Of a stretch of 64,000 nucleotides of DNA, positions 1 to 9,154 are shown in pieces. Under the pieces are notes generated by a model, which did not search any database, had not been told where the DNA came from, and saw only the letters and a list, made by a program, of their open reading frames with translations. How positions within the stretch are numbered: the first letter of the stretch is position 1; every line of letters starts with the position of its first letter. The translations under genes and the position numbers were made by a program. Origin of the DNA: Arenimonas terrae (lineage in GTDB: Bacteria; Pseudomonadota; Gammaproteobacteria; Xanthomonadales; Xanthomonadaceae); NCBI RefSeq assembly GCF_006265115.1, contig NZ_SMDR01000001.1:1240001-1304000 (forward strand), in the 5' to 3' direction.

Positions 1-494
1 GCGACGGTTCGCGGGTCTCCAAGGACTCCGCCCGCGTCACCGCCTACGGCACTGTCGACGAGGCCAATTCGGCGATCGGCCTGGTGCTGGCATGTGACAT
101 CCCGGAGGACGTGCGCGCGGTGCTGGTCTCGGTGCAGCACCAGATGTTCGACCTCGGCGGCGAGCTGTGCATTCCCGGCCATGCCGCCGTCTTCGACGCC
201 GACATCCAGCGGCTCGAGGACCAACTCGACGGCTTCAACGCCGACCTGCCGCCGCTCAAGGATTTCATCCTGCCCGGCGGCGGCCTGGCTGCCGCGCACT
301 GCCACCTGGCCCGCACCATCTGCCGCCGCGCCGAACGCGAGGCGGTGACGCTGTCGCACCATGACGCGGTGCGGCCCGAGGCGATCCGCTACCTCAACCG
401 CCTGTCGGACCTGCTGTTCGTGCTCGCTCGTGTGCTGGCCCGCGCCAGCGGCCACGGCGAGGTGCTCTGGAACCACGAGCGCCGCAAGGGCTAG
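1..494 (+). CDS. Cob(I)alamin adenosyltransferase, PduO type (5' end cut by window)
   Basis: The product transfers the 5'-deoxyadenosyl group of ATP to cob(I)alamin, making coenzyme B12 in the cytoplasm. The reading frame is open from the first complete codon at position 3, so the start lies outside the window; about 163 residues are visible of a usual 185-190. Recognisable family blocks are YGTVDEANSAIG near the visible N-terminus, FILPGGG in the middle, CRRAERE and YLNRLSDLLFVLAR near the C-terminus. The stop is 2 bases before the next gene, so the two are probably co-transcribed. The PduO/MMAB family assignment is secure; whether it serves B12 salvage or synthesis cannot be told here. Confidence 0.93.
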   Translation, partial: DGSRVSKDSARVTAYGTVDEANSAIGLVLACDIPEDVRAVLVSVQHQMFDLGGELCIPGHAAVFDADIQRLEDQLDGFNADLPPLKDFILPGGGLAAAHCHLARTICRRAEREAVTLSHHDAVRPEAIRYLNRLSDLLFVLARVLARASGHGEVLWNHERRKG

Positions 495-496
495 GC

Positions 497-1408
497 GTGC
501 TGTTCTATACCCACTCCGCCTGCCTGGCGCACGACCCGGGCGCCGGCCATCCGGAGTGCCCGGCCAGGCTGGAGGCGGTGCTGCATGCGGTGCGGGCCGC
601 CTTCCCGACCCACCCCTGGCGCGATGCGCCGCGCGCGCCGCGCGATGCGCTGCTGCGGGTGCACAGCGCCGCCCTGGTGGCGGACGTGCTCGACACGCCG
701 TTCCAGGGATCGCGTCGCCTCGACGAAGACACGGCGCTGTCCGCCGACTCGCCCGAAGCTGCACTGCGCGCCGCCGGCGCCGGCATCGCGGCGGTCGACG
801 CGGTGCTCGGCGGCGAAGCACGACTCGCCTTCTGCGCCGTGCGGCCCCCGGGCCACCACGCCACGGGCGACACCGCGATGGGCTTCTGCCTGTTCAACGC
901 CGTCGCGGTCGCCGCCGCGCATGCGCTGCATGTGCACGGCCTGCAGCGCGTCGCCATCGCCGACTTCGACGTGCACCACGGCAACGGCAGCCAGGACATC
1001 TTCGCGCGCGAGCCGCGGGTGATGTACGTGAGCTCGCACCAGTCGCCGCTGTATCCGAACACCGGCCTGGCCAGCGAGACCGGCGTGGGCAACCTCGCCA
1101 ACGCGCCGCTGGCGCCCGGCGCGGGCAGCGAGGCCTTCCGCGCGGCCTGGTCAGGCGCCCTGCTGCCGGCGCTGGACCGCTTCCGGCCGCAGCTGCTGCT
1201 GGTGTCGGCGGGTTTCGACGGCCATCGCCTCGACCCGCTGGCAGACCTGGCGCTGGAGGCCGACGACTACCGCTGGCTCGGCGCCGAACTGGCGACCCTG
1301 GCCGCCCGCCACGCCGATGGCCGCGTGGTCTCGATGCTCGAAGGTGGCTACAGCCTCGCGGCACTGCGCGCCTGCAGCGTGGCCCACCTGCAGGGCCTTG
1401 GCGCCTGA
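497..1408 (+). CDS. Histone deacetylase family protein (acetoin utilisation/acetylpolyamine amidohydrolase type)
   Basis: A 303-residue zinc-dependent deacetylase of the arginase/HDAC fold. The metal and active-site motifs are intact: RPPGHHA with the tandem His pair, DFDVHHGNG with the Asp-x-His zinc ligands, and SAGFDGHRLDPL with the second Asp ligand. Bacterial members act on acetylated small molecules or lysines in the cytoplasm; the substrate here is unknown. The start is a GTG at 497, directly after the stop of the adenosyltransferase gene, which suggests an operon. Length is typical of the short bacterial class. Confidence 0.9.
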   Translation: MLFYTHSACLAHDPGAGHPECPARLEAVLHAVRAAFPTHPWRDAPRAPRDALLRVHSAALVADVLDTPFQGSRRLDEDTALSADSPEAALRAAGAGIAAVDAVLGGEARLAFCAVRPPGHHATGDTAMGFCLFNAVAVAAAHALHVHGLQRVAIADFDVHHGNGSQDIFAREPRVMYVSSHQSPLYPNTGLASETGVGNLANAPLAPGAGSEAFRAAWSGALLPALDRFRPQLLLVSAGFDGHRLDPLADLALEADDYRWLGAELATLAARHADGRVVSMLEGGYSLAALRACSVAHLQGLGA

Positions 1409-1473
1409 ACCGTCCGTGTTGCCCCATCCGACGCCTTAAGCCAAGCTAGCGCGTCTTTTCCCGGGAAGTCTCC

Positions 1474-3690
1474 GTGCGCCGTCCAGCCCTCCGACTGTTG
1501 CCCGTCTGCCTGGCCATGGCCTGCGCCGCCCGCGCCCAGGAAGTTCCACCCGCGACCTGGGAGCTCTGCCCCGTTCCGGATTCCCTGCCGCTGTTCCAGC
1601 CGCTGCCCGGCTCCGACGCCGGCACGCCCCGCGACGGCGTGCCCACCGACGTCAGCGCCGAGAACCTGGACGTCAGCAAGGAAAAGGTCACCGTGCTCAC
1701 CGGCAAGGTCGAGCTCACGCGCGGCGACCAGTGGCTGGGCACCGAGAAGCTGACCTACCAGCACGAGGCCGAGACCTTCGTCACCGAGGGCGGCGTCAAG
1801 TACCAGGACCGCGGCCTGCGCTTCGTCGCCGAGAAGGCCGAAGGCGACCAGAAGGCCGACGTCATCCGCCTGGACAAGGTCCGCTACCAGTTCAACGACA
1901 ACCTGGGCAACGGCGTCGCCGACGTCATCACCCTGCGCGGCGACCAGGGCAGGCTGGACCAGGCCACCTATTCCACCTGCCCGCCGGGCCAGCGCCAGTG
2001 GGAGTTTTCCGCCAGCCGCATCGACATCGACCAGGAAGACGCGATGGGCAGCGCCCGCAACGCGACCCTGCGCCTGGGCGGCGTGCCGGTGCTGTGGCTG
2101 CCCTACATCCGCTTCCCGACCGACGACCGCCGCCGCACCGGCCTGCTGGCGCCGAAGGTGGGCTACGACGACCGCAACGGCTTCGAATACGAACAGCCGA
2201 TCTACCTCAACCTCGCGCCGAACTACGACGCCACCCTGTCGCCGCGCTGGCTCAGCGAGCGCGGCCTGATGCTGGGCGGCGAGTTCCGCTATCTGACGCG
2301 GCGCCACCGCGGCGAGTTCGAGGGCACCTGGCTACCGGACGACGACCTCACCGGCAGCGACCGCGGCCTGGCCTCCCTGCGCCACACCACCGGCCTGGGG
2401 CCGAACTGGTACGCATCGGCCAGCCTCAACCACGTCAGCGACGTGAACTATTTCGAGGACTTCGGCGATTCGCTGGCCTCGACGTCGGTCTCCACGGTGA
2501 CCAGCCGCGCCGGCGTCTACGGCCGCGGCCTGGGCTGGACCGCCAGCCTCTGGGCCCAGGACTGGCAGATCGCCAGCCCTGCCCTGTCGCCCGGCAACGA
2601 ACCCTACCGCCGCCTGCCGACCCTCGAGGCGGCCTGGTCGCGCCCGCTGGCCGACTGGCTGGAACTGGGCATCCGCGGCGAAGCCGTGCGCTTCCAGCAC
2701 GAGACCCTGGCCGGTGGCGAGCGCGTGGATATCCAGCCGCACCTGAGCCTGCCTTTCGGCGGCGCGGCCTGGTACGTGACGCCGGAACTGGCCTGGCGCT
2801 ACACCGCCTATTCGCTCGACAACAGCCTGGTGCCGCCGGGCGGCGACGACAGCCCCAGCCGCAGCGTGCCGATCATGAGCCTGGATGCCGGGGCCTTCTT
2901 CGAGCGCGATTTCGACTGGCGCGGCGGCAACTACCTGCAGACGCTCGAGCCGCGGCTGTTCTACCTGAAGGTGCCCTACCGCGACCAGGACGACCTGCCG
3001 CTGTTCGATACCCAGCCGCTGACCTTCGGCTGGCCCGGCCTGTTCCGCGACAACCGTTTCGGCGGCGCCGACCGCCAGGCCGACGCCGACCAGGTGACCC
3101 TGGCCCTGACCAGCCGCGTGCTCAGCGCCGACGACGGTCGCGAACTGATCAGCGCCGGCATCGGCCGCATCCACTATTTCGACCCGCCGCGCGTCACCGT
3201 GCCCGGCGCCCTGCCGCTGTCGGACGAAGGCTCCGCCTGGGTCGCCGAGGCCAGCCTGGCCCTGTCGCGCAACTGGAGCCTGAGCCTGGCCCAGCAGTGG
3301 GACCCGGACACCGAACGCACCACGCTGTCGGCCGTGCGCAGCCAGTGGCGCTTCGGCGAGGGCGGCCTGGTCAACGCCTCGTACCGCTACCGCGCCAACC
3401 TGCTCGAGCAGGCCGACGTCTCCTTCGTCGTGCCGATCAACCTGCGCTGGCGCGTGATGGGCCGCTGGAACTACTCGCTGCGCGATGGCGAAACGCTGGA
3501 AGCCCTGGGCGGCGTGGAATGGAAGAGCTGCTGCGTGGCCCTGCGCGTTCTGGGCCGGCGCTACATCCGCGAATTCGGCGGCGAAAGCAACACGGGCATT
3601 TACCTTGAGCTGGAGCTGAACGGAGTCGGCAGCCTGGGCCGCGACACGGCCCGTTTGCTTGATGATGCTATCCTTGATTACTCCCGTTGA
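1474..3690 (+). CDS. lptD: LPS-assembly protein LptD
   Basis: Outer-membrane beta-barrel that, with the lipoprotein LptE, inserts lipopolysaccharide into the outer leaflet. The 738-residue product starts with a GTG codon and a signal peptide ending near AARAQ (residue 22). An OstA-like periplasmic jellyroll follows (about residues 55-170), then the barrel. Cysteines match the family's disulfide pattern: C32, C169 and the adjacent pair C686-C687 in the last strands. It heads the conserved run with surA, pdxA, ksgA, apaG and apaH, and its maturation depends on the chaperone encoded next. Very confident. Confidence 0.97.
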   Translation: MRRPALRLLPVCLAMACAARAQEVPPATWELCPVPDSLPLFQPLPGSDAGTPRDGVPTDVSAENLDVSKEKVTVLTGKVELTRGDQWLGTEKLTYQHEAETFVTEGGVKYQDRGLRFVAEKAEGDQKADVIRLDKVRYQFNDNLGNGVADVITLRGDQGRLDQATYSTCPPGQRQWEFSASRIDIDQEDAMGSARNATLRLGGVPVLWLPYIRFPTDDRRRTGLLAPKVGYDDRNGFEYEQPIYLNLAPNYDATLSPRWLSERGLMLGGEFRYLTRRHRGEFEGTWLPDDDLTGSDRGLASLRHTTGLGPNWYASASLNHVSDVNYFEDFGDSLASTSVSTVTSRAGVYGRGLGWTASLWAQDWQIASPALSPGNEPYRRLPTLEAAWSRPLADWLELGIRGEAVRFQHETLAGGERVDIQPHLSLPFGGAAWYVTPELAWRYTAYSLDNSLVPPGGDDSPSRSVPIMSLDAGAFFERDFDWRGGNYLQTLEPRLFYLKVPYRDQDDLPLFDTQPLTFGWPGLFRDNRFGGADRQADADQVTLALTSRVLSADDGRELISAGIGRIHYFDPPRVTVPGALPLSDEGSAWVAEASLALSRNWSLSLAQQWDPDTERTTLSAVRSQWRFGEGGLVNASYRYRANLLEQADVSFVVPINLRWRVMGRWNYSLRDGETLEALGGVEWKSCCVALRVLGRRYIREFGGESNTGIYLELELNGVGSLGRDTARLLDDAILDYSR

Positions 3691-3730
3691 ACCCATGGCG
3701 CCGGCTCCCGGCGCCGGAGCCCGCCCCCGC

Positions 3731-5053
3731 ATGAAGAACGCCATCCACACCGCCCTGGCCGGCCTGCTGGTCCTGTGTTTCGCCGCGGCGCCCGCACCGG
3801 CGCCCGCCCAGGCGACCACCGCCCTCGACGGCATCGCCGCCGTGGTCGACGAGGACGTGATCCTGCGCAGCGAACTCGACCGCGCGGTCCAGAACATCAT
3901 CGCCCAGTACGCCAACCAGCCCGGCCAGCTGCCGCCGCGCGACGTGCTCGAACGCCAGGTGCTCGACCGCCTGGTGTTGATGCGCCTGCAGCTCGCCCGC
4001 GCCTCCGACACCGGCATCCGCATCAGCGACGCCGAGCTGGGCCAGGCCATCGAAAGCGTCGCCTCCCGCAACCGCATGACCCAGGACCAGCTGCGCCAGC
4101 GCCTGGCCGCCGACGGCATCGGCTACGAGGAGTTCCGCAGCAGCCTGCGGGAGGAAATGCTGATCGAGCGCCTGCGCCAGCGCTACATCCAGAGCCGTGT
4201 GCAGGTCAGCGAGACCGAAGTCGACCAGCTGCTCGCCCAGCGCGCCATCGGCGGCCCGGAAGTGCGCCTGGCCAACATCGTGGTCGCGCTGCCGGACGGC
4301 GCCACGCCGGAGCAGGTGGCCACCGCCCAGCGCAAGATCGAAGGCATCCGCGACGTCGTCAACCGCGGCGAGCTGGACTTCAGCGCCGCCGCGATCCGCT
4401 ACTCCGACGCGCAGAACGCGCTCGACGGCGGCGACATCGGCTGGCGCGGCTACGACGCCATCCCGCCGGCCTTCGTCGGCCTGATCCAGGGCATGAAGCC
4501 CGGCGACATCAGCCAGCCGATCCGCGGCCCGAACGGCTACCAGCTGATCAAGCTGGTGGAGACCCGCGAAGCGGGCCAGCAGACGCTGACCGAATACAAC
4601 GCCCAGGGCCTGATGGTCCGCGTCACCCCCACCGTGCCGGTCGAGGTCGCGCGCCAGAAGATCCAGGCGCTGCGCGACCGCATCGTCGCCGGCGAGGATT
4701 TCGCCACGATCGCCCGCGCCGAGTCCGACGACTCCATCAGCCGCGCGTCCGGCGGCGACATGGGCTGGTTCGCGATCAACGCCTGGGGCACCGCCATCGG
4801 CAACCAGGTGCAGATGCTTGCGGACGGCGAACTGTCGCAGCCGTTCCAGAGCGAGGTGGGCTGGCACATCGTGCGCCGCATCGCCAGCCGCACTCAGGAC
4901 GTGACCGAAAAGAACCGCCGCAACCAGGCCCGCGAGATCATCGGCCAACGCAAGGCCGAGGAAGAGTTCGAGCGTTTCCTGCGCCAGCTGCGTTCCGAAG
5001 CCTACGTCGAGAGCCGTCTCGAGGCTCCGGCGGCGCCCGCCGCGTCCTCCTGA
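3731..5053 (+). CDS. surA: Periplasmic chaperone/peptidyl-prolyl isomerase SurA
   Basis: Chaperone that escorts outer-membrane proteins, LptD among them, across the periplasm. I chose the ATG at 3731 because it gives a clean signal peptide (MKNAIHTALAGLLVLCFAAA, cut after AQA) and a 440-residue protein of usual length. An in-frame ATG at 3659 would overlap lptD and put a non-signal extension in front. After the SurA N-terminal domain come two parvulin (PPIC) modules, the first around GGDIGWRGYDAIPPAF and the second around GGDMGWFAINAWG, then a C-terminal helix. It lies 40 bases after lptD and 5 bases before pdxA. Confidence 0.96.
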   Translation: MKNAIHTALAGLLVLCFAAAPAPAPAQATTALDGIAAVVDEDVILRSELDRAVQNIIAQYANQPGQLPPRDVLERQVLDRLVLMRLQLARASDTGIRISDAELGQAIESVASRNRMTQDQLRQRLAADGIGYEEFRSSLREEMLIERLRQRYIQSRVQVSETEVDQLLAQRAIGGPEVRLANIVVALPDGATPEQVATAQRKIEGIRDVVNRGELDFSAAAIRYSDAQNALDGGDIGWRGYDAIPPAFVGLIQGMKPGDISQPIRGPNGYQLIKLVETREAGQQTLTEYNAQGLMVRVTPTVPVEVARQKIQALRDRIVAGEDFATIARAESDDSISRASGGDMGWFAINAWGTAIGNQVQMLADGELSQPFQSEVGWHIVRRIASRTQDVTEKNRRNQAREIIGQRKAEEEFERFLRQLRSEAYVESRLEAPAAPAASS

Positions 5054-5058
5054 TCCGC

Positions 5059-6030
5059 ATGCGGCCCCGCCTGGCCCTGGTTCCTGGCGAGCCGGGCGGC
5101 ATCGGGCCCGAACTGTGCGTGCGCCTGGCCCATCGGCCGGGCGCCGCCGACCTGATCGCCTACGCCGACCCCGACACCCTGCGGCAGGCCGCGGCCGCGA
5201 TCGGGCTGCCGCTGCGGCTGCGTGATCCTGGCCAGGCCGCCGGCCCGGGCGAACTGGCCCTGCATCCGGTTCCGCAGGCGCAGCCGGTCCGCTTCGGCCA
5301 CGCCGATCCGGCCAATGCCCCGGCGGTGATCGCCGCGCTCGAGACCGCCGGCGCCGCCTGCCTGGCCGGCGAACTGCAGGGCATGGTCACCGGCCCGGTG
5401 CACAAGGCCAGCATCAACGACGGCGGCATCGCCTACTCCGGCACCACCGAACTGCTGGCCCGCCAGGCCGGCGCCGAAGTGGTGATGATGCTGGCCAATC
5501 CCACGCTGCGGGTCGCGCTGGCGACCACCCATCTGCCGCTGCGCGCCGTGGCCGATGCCATCACCGGCGAGGGCCTGTCGCGCACCCTGCGCGTCATCGA
5601 CGCCGCCCTGCGCCGCGATTTCGGCCTGGCCAGGCCGTGCATCGCGGTGCTTGGCCTCAACCCGCACGCGGGCGAGGACGGCCACCTGGGCCGCGAGGAG
5701 CTGGACGTGATCATTCCGGCGCTGGATGCCCTGCGCGCGCAGGGCCTGGACCTGGCCGGCCCGTTGCCGGCGGACACCGCCTTCCTGCCGCGCAAGCTCG
5801 CCGGCTTCGACGCGGTGCTGGCGATGTACCATGACCAGGGCCTGCCGGTGCTCAAGCACAGCGGCTTCGAGCAGGCGGTCAACATCACCCTGGGCCTGCC
5901 CTACCCGCGCGTGGCCGTGGACCACGGCACCGCCCTGGAGCTGGCCGGGCGCGGCAGCGCCGACCCGTCCAGCCTGTTTGCCGCCGCCGACTTGTGCGCC
6001 CGGCTCGCGGCCCGCAGGATGCCGGCATGA
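5059..6030 (+). CDS. pdxA: 4-hydroxythreonine-4-phosphate dehydrogenase PdxA
   Basis: NAD-dependent enzyme of pyridoxal 5'-phosphate synthesis that oxidises 4-phosphohydroxy-L-threonine in the DXP-dependent route. The 323-residue protein starts at ATG 5059 with LALVPGEPGGIGPEL. It shows the substrate/metal blocks TGPVHKASIND and LGLNPHAGEDG, and MYHDQGLPVLKH with a metal-binding His. It sits tightly between surA and ksgA, the usual gammaproteobacterial place. Another gene of vitamin B6 metabolism, pdxH, is at about 56.1 kb. Confidence 0.96.
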   Translation: MRPRLALVPGEPGGIGPELCVRLAHRPGAADLIAYADPDTLRQAAAAIGLPLRLRDPGQAAGPGELALHPVPQAQPVRFGHADPANAPAVIAALETAGAACLAGELQGMVTGPVHKASINDGGIAYSGTTELLARQAGAEVVMMLANPTLRVALATTHLPLRAVADAITGEGLSRTLRVIDAALRRDFGLARPCIAVLGLNPHAGEDGHLGREELDVIIPALDALRAQGLDLAGPLPADTAFLPRKLAGFDAVLAMYHDQGLPVLKHSGFEQAVNITLGLPYPRVAVDHGTALELAGRGSADPSSLFAAADLCARLAARRMPA

Positions 6031-6040
6031 GCCAGACCCC

Positions 6041-6853
6041 ATGAGCACGTTCAAGGCGCCGCCGAAGAAGAATCTCGGCCAGCACTTCCTCAGCGACCGC
6101 AGCTACATCGACCGGATCGTGATGGCGGTGAACCCGAAGCCGGGCGACCGGCTGGTGGAGATCGGCCCCGGCCAGGGCGCGATCACCTTCCCGCTGCTGA
6201 AAAAACACGGCGAACTGACCGTGATCGAGTTCGACCGCGACCTGATCACACCGCTGATGGAAGCCTCGGAGGGCGTCGGCCGCCTGACCATCATCCACAA
6301 GGACGTGCTGCAGGTGGACTTCAGCCGGCTGGCCGGCGACGAAGGCCCGCTGCGCCTGGTCGGCAACCTGCCCTACAACATTTCCTCGCCGATCCTCTTC
6401 CACGCGCTCGAGCACGCCGGCGCGGTGCGCGACATGCACTTCATGCTGCAGAAGGAAGTGGTGGACCGCATGGCCTCCGGCCCCGGCAGCAAGGTCTACG
6501 GCCGGCTCAGCGTGATGCTGCAGGCGTACTGCACGGTCACCTCGCTGTTCGACGTGCCGCCCGGCGCGTTCCGGCCGCCGCCCAAGGTCGACTCGGCCGT
6601 GGTGCGGCTGGTGCCGCGCCCGGCCGCCGAGATCGGCATCGCCGACCCCGCGCTGTTCGAGCGCATCGTGCGCGACGCCTTCGGCCAGCGCCGCAAGACC
6701 CTGCGCAACGCCCTGCAGCAGGTCTGCACCGGCGCCGACATCGAGGCCGCGGGCCTGCGTCCCGACGCCCGCGCCGAACAGCTGGAAGTGGCTGAATTCA
6801 GGCAGCTCGCGACTTATCTGGGCTCGCTGCCCCCGGGCGCGCGTCCTGCGTAG
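6041..6853 (+). CDS. rsmA: 16S rRNA dimethyladenosine transferase RsmA/KsgA
   Basis: S-adenosylmethionine-dependent enzyme that dimethylates two adjacent adenosines near the 3' end of 16S rRNA during small-subunit assembly. The 270-residue product opens with KKNLGQHFLSD, has the SAM-binding loop EIGPGQGAIT and the catalytic NLPYNISSPI block, and ends with the conserved QRRKTLRNAL region. The ATG at 6041 is 10 bases after the pdxA stop. Loss of this enzyme gives kasugamycin resistance in other bacteria. Confidence 0.97.
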   Translation: MSTFKAPPKKNLGQHFLSDRSYIDRIVMAVNPKPGDRLVEIGPGQGAITFPLLKKHGELTVIEFDRDLITPLMEASEGVGRLTIIHKDVLQVDFSRLAGDEGPLRLVGNLPYNISSPILFHALEHAGAVRDMHFMLQKEVVDRMASGPGSKVYGRLSVMLQAYCTVTSLFDVPPGAFRPPPKVDSAVVRLVPRPAAEIGIADPALFERIVRDAFGQRRKTLRNALQQVCTGADIEAAGLRPDARAEQLEVAEFRQLATYLGSLPPGARPA

Positions 6854-6862
6854 AATGGCGGC

Positions 6863-7243
6863 ATGGATTCGCCCCTGCACGCCATCGAGGTCATCGTCGC
6901 CACCCGTTACCTGGACGACCAGTCGATTCCGGACGACGACCGCTACGTGTTCGCCTACACCATCCGCATCCACAACATCGGCCAGGTGCCGGCGCGGCTG
7001 GTCAGCCGCCACTGGCTGATCACCGACGCCAACGGCAAGGTGCAGGAAGTGCGCGGCGAAGGCGTAGTCGGCGAACAGCCCTGGCTGCGCCCGGGCGAAC
7101 ATTTCGAATACACCTCCGGCGCCGTGCTCGAGACGCCGCTGGGCACGATGCGCGGCAGCTACCAGATGCTCGCCGACGACGGCACCACCTTCGACGCGAT
7201 GATCGACCCGTTCACCCTGTCCATCCCGCGGACCCTGCACTGA
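6863..7243 (+). CDS. apaG: ApaG domain protein
   Basis: A 126-residue fibronectin-III-like beta-sandwich protein of the ApaG family. Typical motifs are the early [14 protein letters not shown] strand, [20 protein letters not shown], and the tail [10 protein letters not shown]. Its biochemical role is unsettled in the literature; the gene is nearly always next to ksgA and apaH, as here (9 bases after ksgA, 1 base before apaH). Confidence 0.95.
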   Translation: MDSPLHAIEVIVATRYLDDQSIPDDDRYVFAYTIRIHNIGQVPARLVSRHWLITDANGKVQEVRGEGVVGEQPWLRPGEHFEYTSGAVLETPLGTMRGSYQMLADDGTTFDAMIDPFTLSIPRTLH

Positions 7244-7244
7244 C

Positions 7245-8087
7245 ATGGCCACTTACGCCATCGGCGACGTGCAGGGCTGCTACGACGCGCTGCAGCGCCT
7301 GCTCGAGAAGATCCGCTTTGATCCCGCCGCCGACCGCCTGTGGTTCTGCGGCGACCTGGTCAACCGCGGCGGCCAGTCGCTCGAGACGCTGCGGCTGATC
7401 CATTCGCTGGCGATCCACAGCACCATCGTACTGGGCAACCACGACCTGTCCCTGCTCGCCATCTCGACCCGGCGCGAGGCCGACCAGCGCAAGGTCAACC
7501 CGGACCTGCAGCGCGTGCTGTTCGCCGACGACCATGAGGTGCTGATCGGCTGGCTGCGCCGGCAGAAGCTGATGCATGTCGACCGCACGCTCGGTTTCGC
7601 CATGGTGCACGCCGGCCTGGCGCCGAAGTGGACGCTGAGCCTGGCCGAGGCGCGCGCCCGCGAGGTGGAGGAAAAACTCCAGGGCGACAGCTTCTTCAAG
7701 CTGGTGAAGAACATGTACGGCGACAAGCCGGCCTGGTCGCCCAAGCTCACCGGCGTCGACCGCTACCGCGCGATCATCAATGTCTTCACCCGCCTGCGGT
7801 ACTGCACGCCCAGCGGCCGCATCGGCTTCGAGGACAAGGGCCGGCCCGGCACCCAGAAGCCGGGCATGTATCCCTGGTTCGAGGTTCCCGGCCACGCGCC
7901 TCGCGAGCTGCCGGTGGTCTGCGGGCACTGGTCGACGCTGGGCCTGTTCATGGGCCTGGGCATCTACGCCATCGACACCGGCGCGGTCTGGGGCGGCAAG
8001 CTCACCGCGATGGAGCTGGGTCCCGAACTGCGCCTGCACCAGGTCGCCGGCCGCGAGGTCCCCGCCGGCACCCGCGCCGACGACTGA
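7245..8087 (+). CDS. apaH: Symmetrical bis(5'-nucleosyl)-tetraphosphatase ApaH
   Basis: Metallophosphatase that splits diadenosine tetraphosphate into two ADP and can remove Np4-type caps from RNA. The 280-residue protein has the calcineurin-like metal motifs GDVQGC, FCGDLVNRGG and GNHDLSLL, and the later His-containing block VCGHWSTLG. It is the last gene of the lptD-to-apaH run; the following 103 bases look like an intergenic boundary. Confidence 0.97.
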   Translation: MATYAIGDVQGCYDALQRLLEKIRFDPAADRLWFCGDLVNRGGQSLETLRLIHSLAIHSTIVLGNHDLSLLAISTRREADQRKVNPDLQRVLFADDHEVLIGWLRRQKLMHVDRTLGFAMVHAGLAPKWTLSLAEARAREVEEKLQGDSFFKLVKNMYGDKPAWSPKLTGVDRYRAIINVFTRLRYCTPSGRIGFEDKGRPGTQKPGMYPWFEVPGHAPRELPVVCGHWSTLGLFMGLGIYAIDTGAVWGGKLTAMELGPELRLHQVAGREVPAGTRADD

Positions 8088-8119
8088 GCACTGCGTCACA
8101 AAAACGCGGCCGCCACGCC

Positions 8120-8152
8120 GATAATTAGTGCCGTGCCTCGGTTTGGGCACGG
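8120..8152 (+). promoter_or_regulatory. Possible promoter -10 and leader hairpin ahead of the secreted protein gene
   Basis: GATAAT at 8120-8125 resembles a sigma-70 -10 box but no good -35 is seen at the right distance. It is followed by a 7-bp hairpin, CCGTGCC (8131-8137) with GGCACGG (8146-8152), which would lie in the leader of the gene starting at 8191. Function is inferred only. Confidence 0.3.
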
Positions 8153-8190
8153 TAAGGTTTCCACGTCCGTTCGCTGCAAGGAGTCGCCCC

Positions 8191-8655
8191 ATGTTCCGCA
8201 CCCTCTCCGCTCTGGCCCTGGCCGTGCTGCTGGCTGCCCCGGTCCTGGCCCAGACCGCCGACCCCGCCGCCCACATGGCCGGCCTGCAGGCCCAGCTGGC
8301 GCCCGGCAAGCAGGTTTTCACCGCCCGGCAGATGGCGCTCACGCCCGCCGAGGAAGCCGACTTCTGGCCGGTCTACGACGCCCACCAGAGCGAGCTGGCC
8401 GGCCTGGTCCAGCGCCGCCGCGAGGCCGCGGCCGCCTATGCGCGGCTGTCCACCCTGGACGAGGACGAGATCGCCGACCTCGCCGAGGAACTGGCCGAGA
8501 TCGACCTCGACGAGGCCCGTCTGAACGAAGAGACCTATTCGCGCCTGAGCCGCCTGCTGCCGGCCGCCAAGGCCCTGAAGTACCTGCAGCTCGAACGCCA
8601 GGTCTCGACCCTGCTGCGCTACGAGCTGGCCGCGACGGCGCCGCTGTCGAACTGA
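8191..8655 (+). CDS. Small secreted helical protein of unknown function
   Basis: A 154-residue protein from ATG 8191, chosen because it begins with a clear signal peptide (MFRTLSALALAVLLAAPVLA, cut before QT). The mature part is charged and helical, with an acidic heptad-like stretch LDEDEIADLAEELAEIDLDE around residues 90-110. The block FTARQMALTPAEEADFWPVY is reminiscent of the LTxxQ-like periplasmic Spy/CpxP group, but this is weak. It is probably periplasmic. It stands alone, converging on folA with one base between the stops. A possible stress-response chaperone, not demonstrated. Confidence 0.75.
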   Translation: MFRTLSALALAVLLAAPVLAQTADPAAHMAGLQAQLAPGKQVFTARQMALTPAEEADFWPVYDAHQSELAGLVQRRREAAAAYARLSTLDEDEIADLAEELAEIDLDEARLNEETYSRLSRLLPAAKALKYLQLERQVSTLLRYELAATAPLSN

Positions 8656-8656
8656 G

Positions 8657-9154
8657 CTAGGCGGCGCCGCGCCGGCGGTAGTCGACGAACTCGAACGCGA
8701 AGGCATGCCGCGCATCGGCGGCATGCGCTTCGCGCGCCTCCGGCTCCCATACCGCCGGATCCAGCGCCGGGAAGAAGGCATCGGCGTCCGCAACCGCGGT
8801 GTCGACGTGGGTGAGGTGCAGGCGCGACGCGGACGGCAGCGTCATCGCATAAATCTCGCCGCCGCCGATCACCATCAGGGTTTCGCCGGCGCAGAGCGAC
8901 TGCGCCGCCTGCAGCGAGGCCACCGCCTCCATGCCATCGAACGGCACCAGACCCGACCGCGTCAGCACCAGGTTGCGCCGCTCGGGCAGTGCGCGGCCCA
9001 GCGATTCGGCGGTCTTGCGGCCCATCAGCACGGTCTGGCCGCGGGTCAGCGCCTTGAAGCGCCTGAGGTCGTCCGGCAGGCGCCACGGAAGCTCATTGCC
9101 GCGGCCGATCGCGCCGCGGCGGTCCAGCGCCGCGACCAGGACCAGCGCGCTCAC
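8657..9154 (-). CDS. folA: Dihydrofolate reductase
   Basis: NADPH-dependent reduction of dihydrofolate to tetrahydrofolate, needed to recycle folate after the thymidylate synthase encoded just upstream. The 165-residue product starts at a GTG whose last bases overlap the thyA stop (GTGA), so the genes are translationally coupled. Family motifs are seen: [16 protein letters not shown] with the catalytic acidic residue, [10 protein letters not shown], and the nucleotide-binding IGGGEIY. Frame and length fit DHFR well. Confidence 0.96.
   Translation of the reverse strand: MSALVLVAALDRRGAIGRGNELPWRLPDDLRRFKALTRGQTVLMGRKTAESLGRALPERRNLVLTRSGLVPFDGMEAVASLQAAQSLCAGETLMVIGGGEIYAMTLPSASRLHLTHVDTAVADADAFFPALDPAVWEPEAREAHAADARHAFAFEFVDYRRRGAA

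Noticed and set aside
3659-3730. Earlier start of surA at ATG 3659
   Set aside because: It overlaps lptD and places 24 residues without signal character in front of a perfect signal peptide that starts at 3731.
3775-5058. Plus-strand frame joined to pdxA
   Set aside because: This upstream extension lies in another frame of surA and is Arg/Pro-rich shadow sequence; pdxA begins at 5059.
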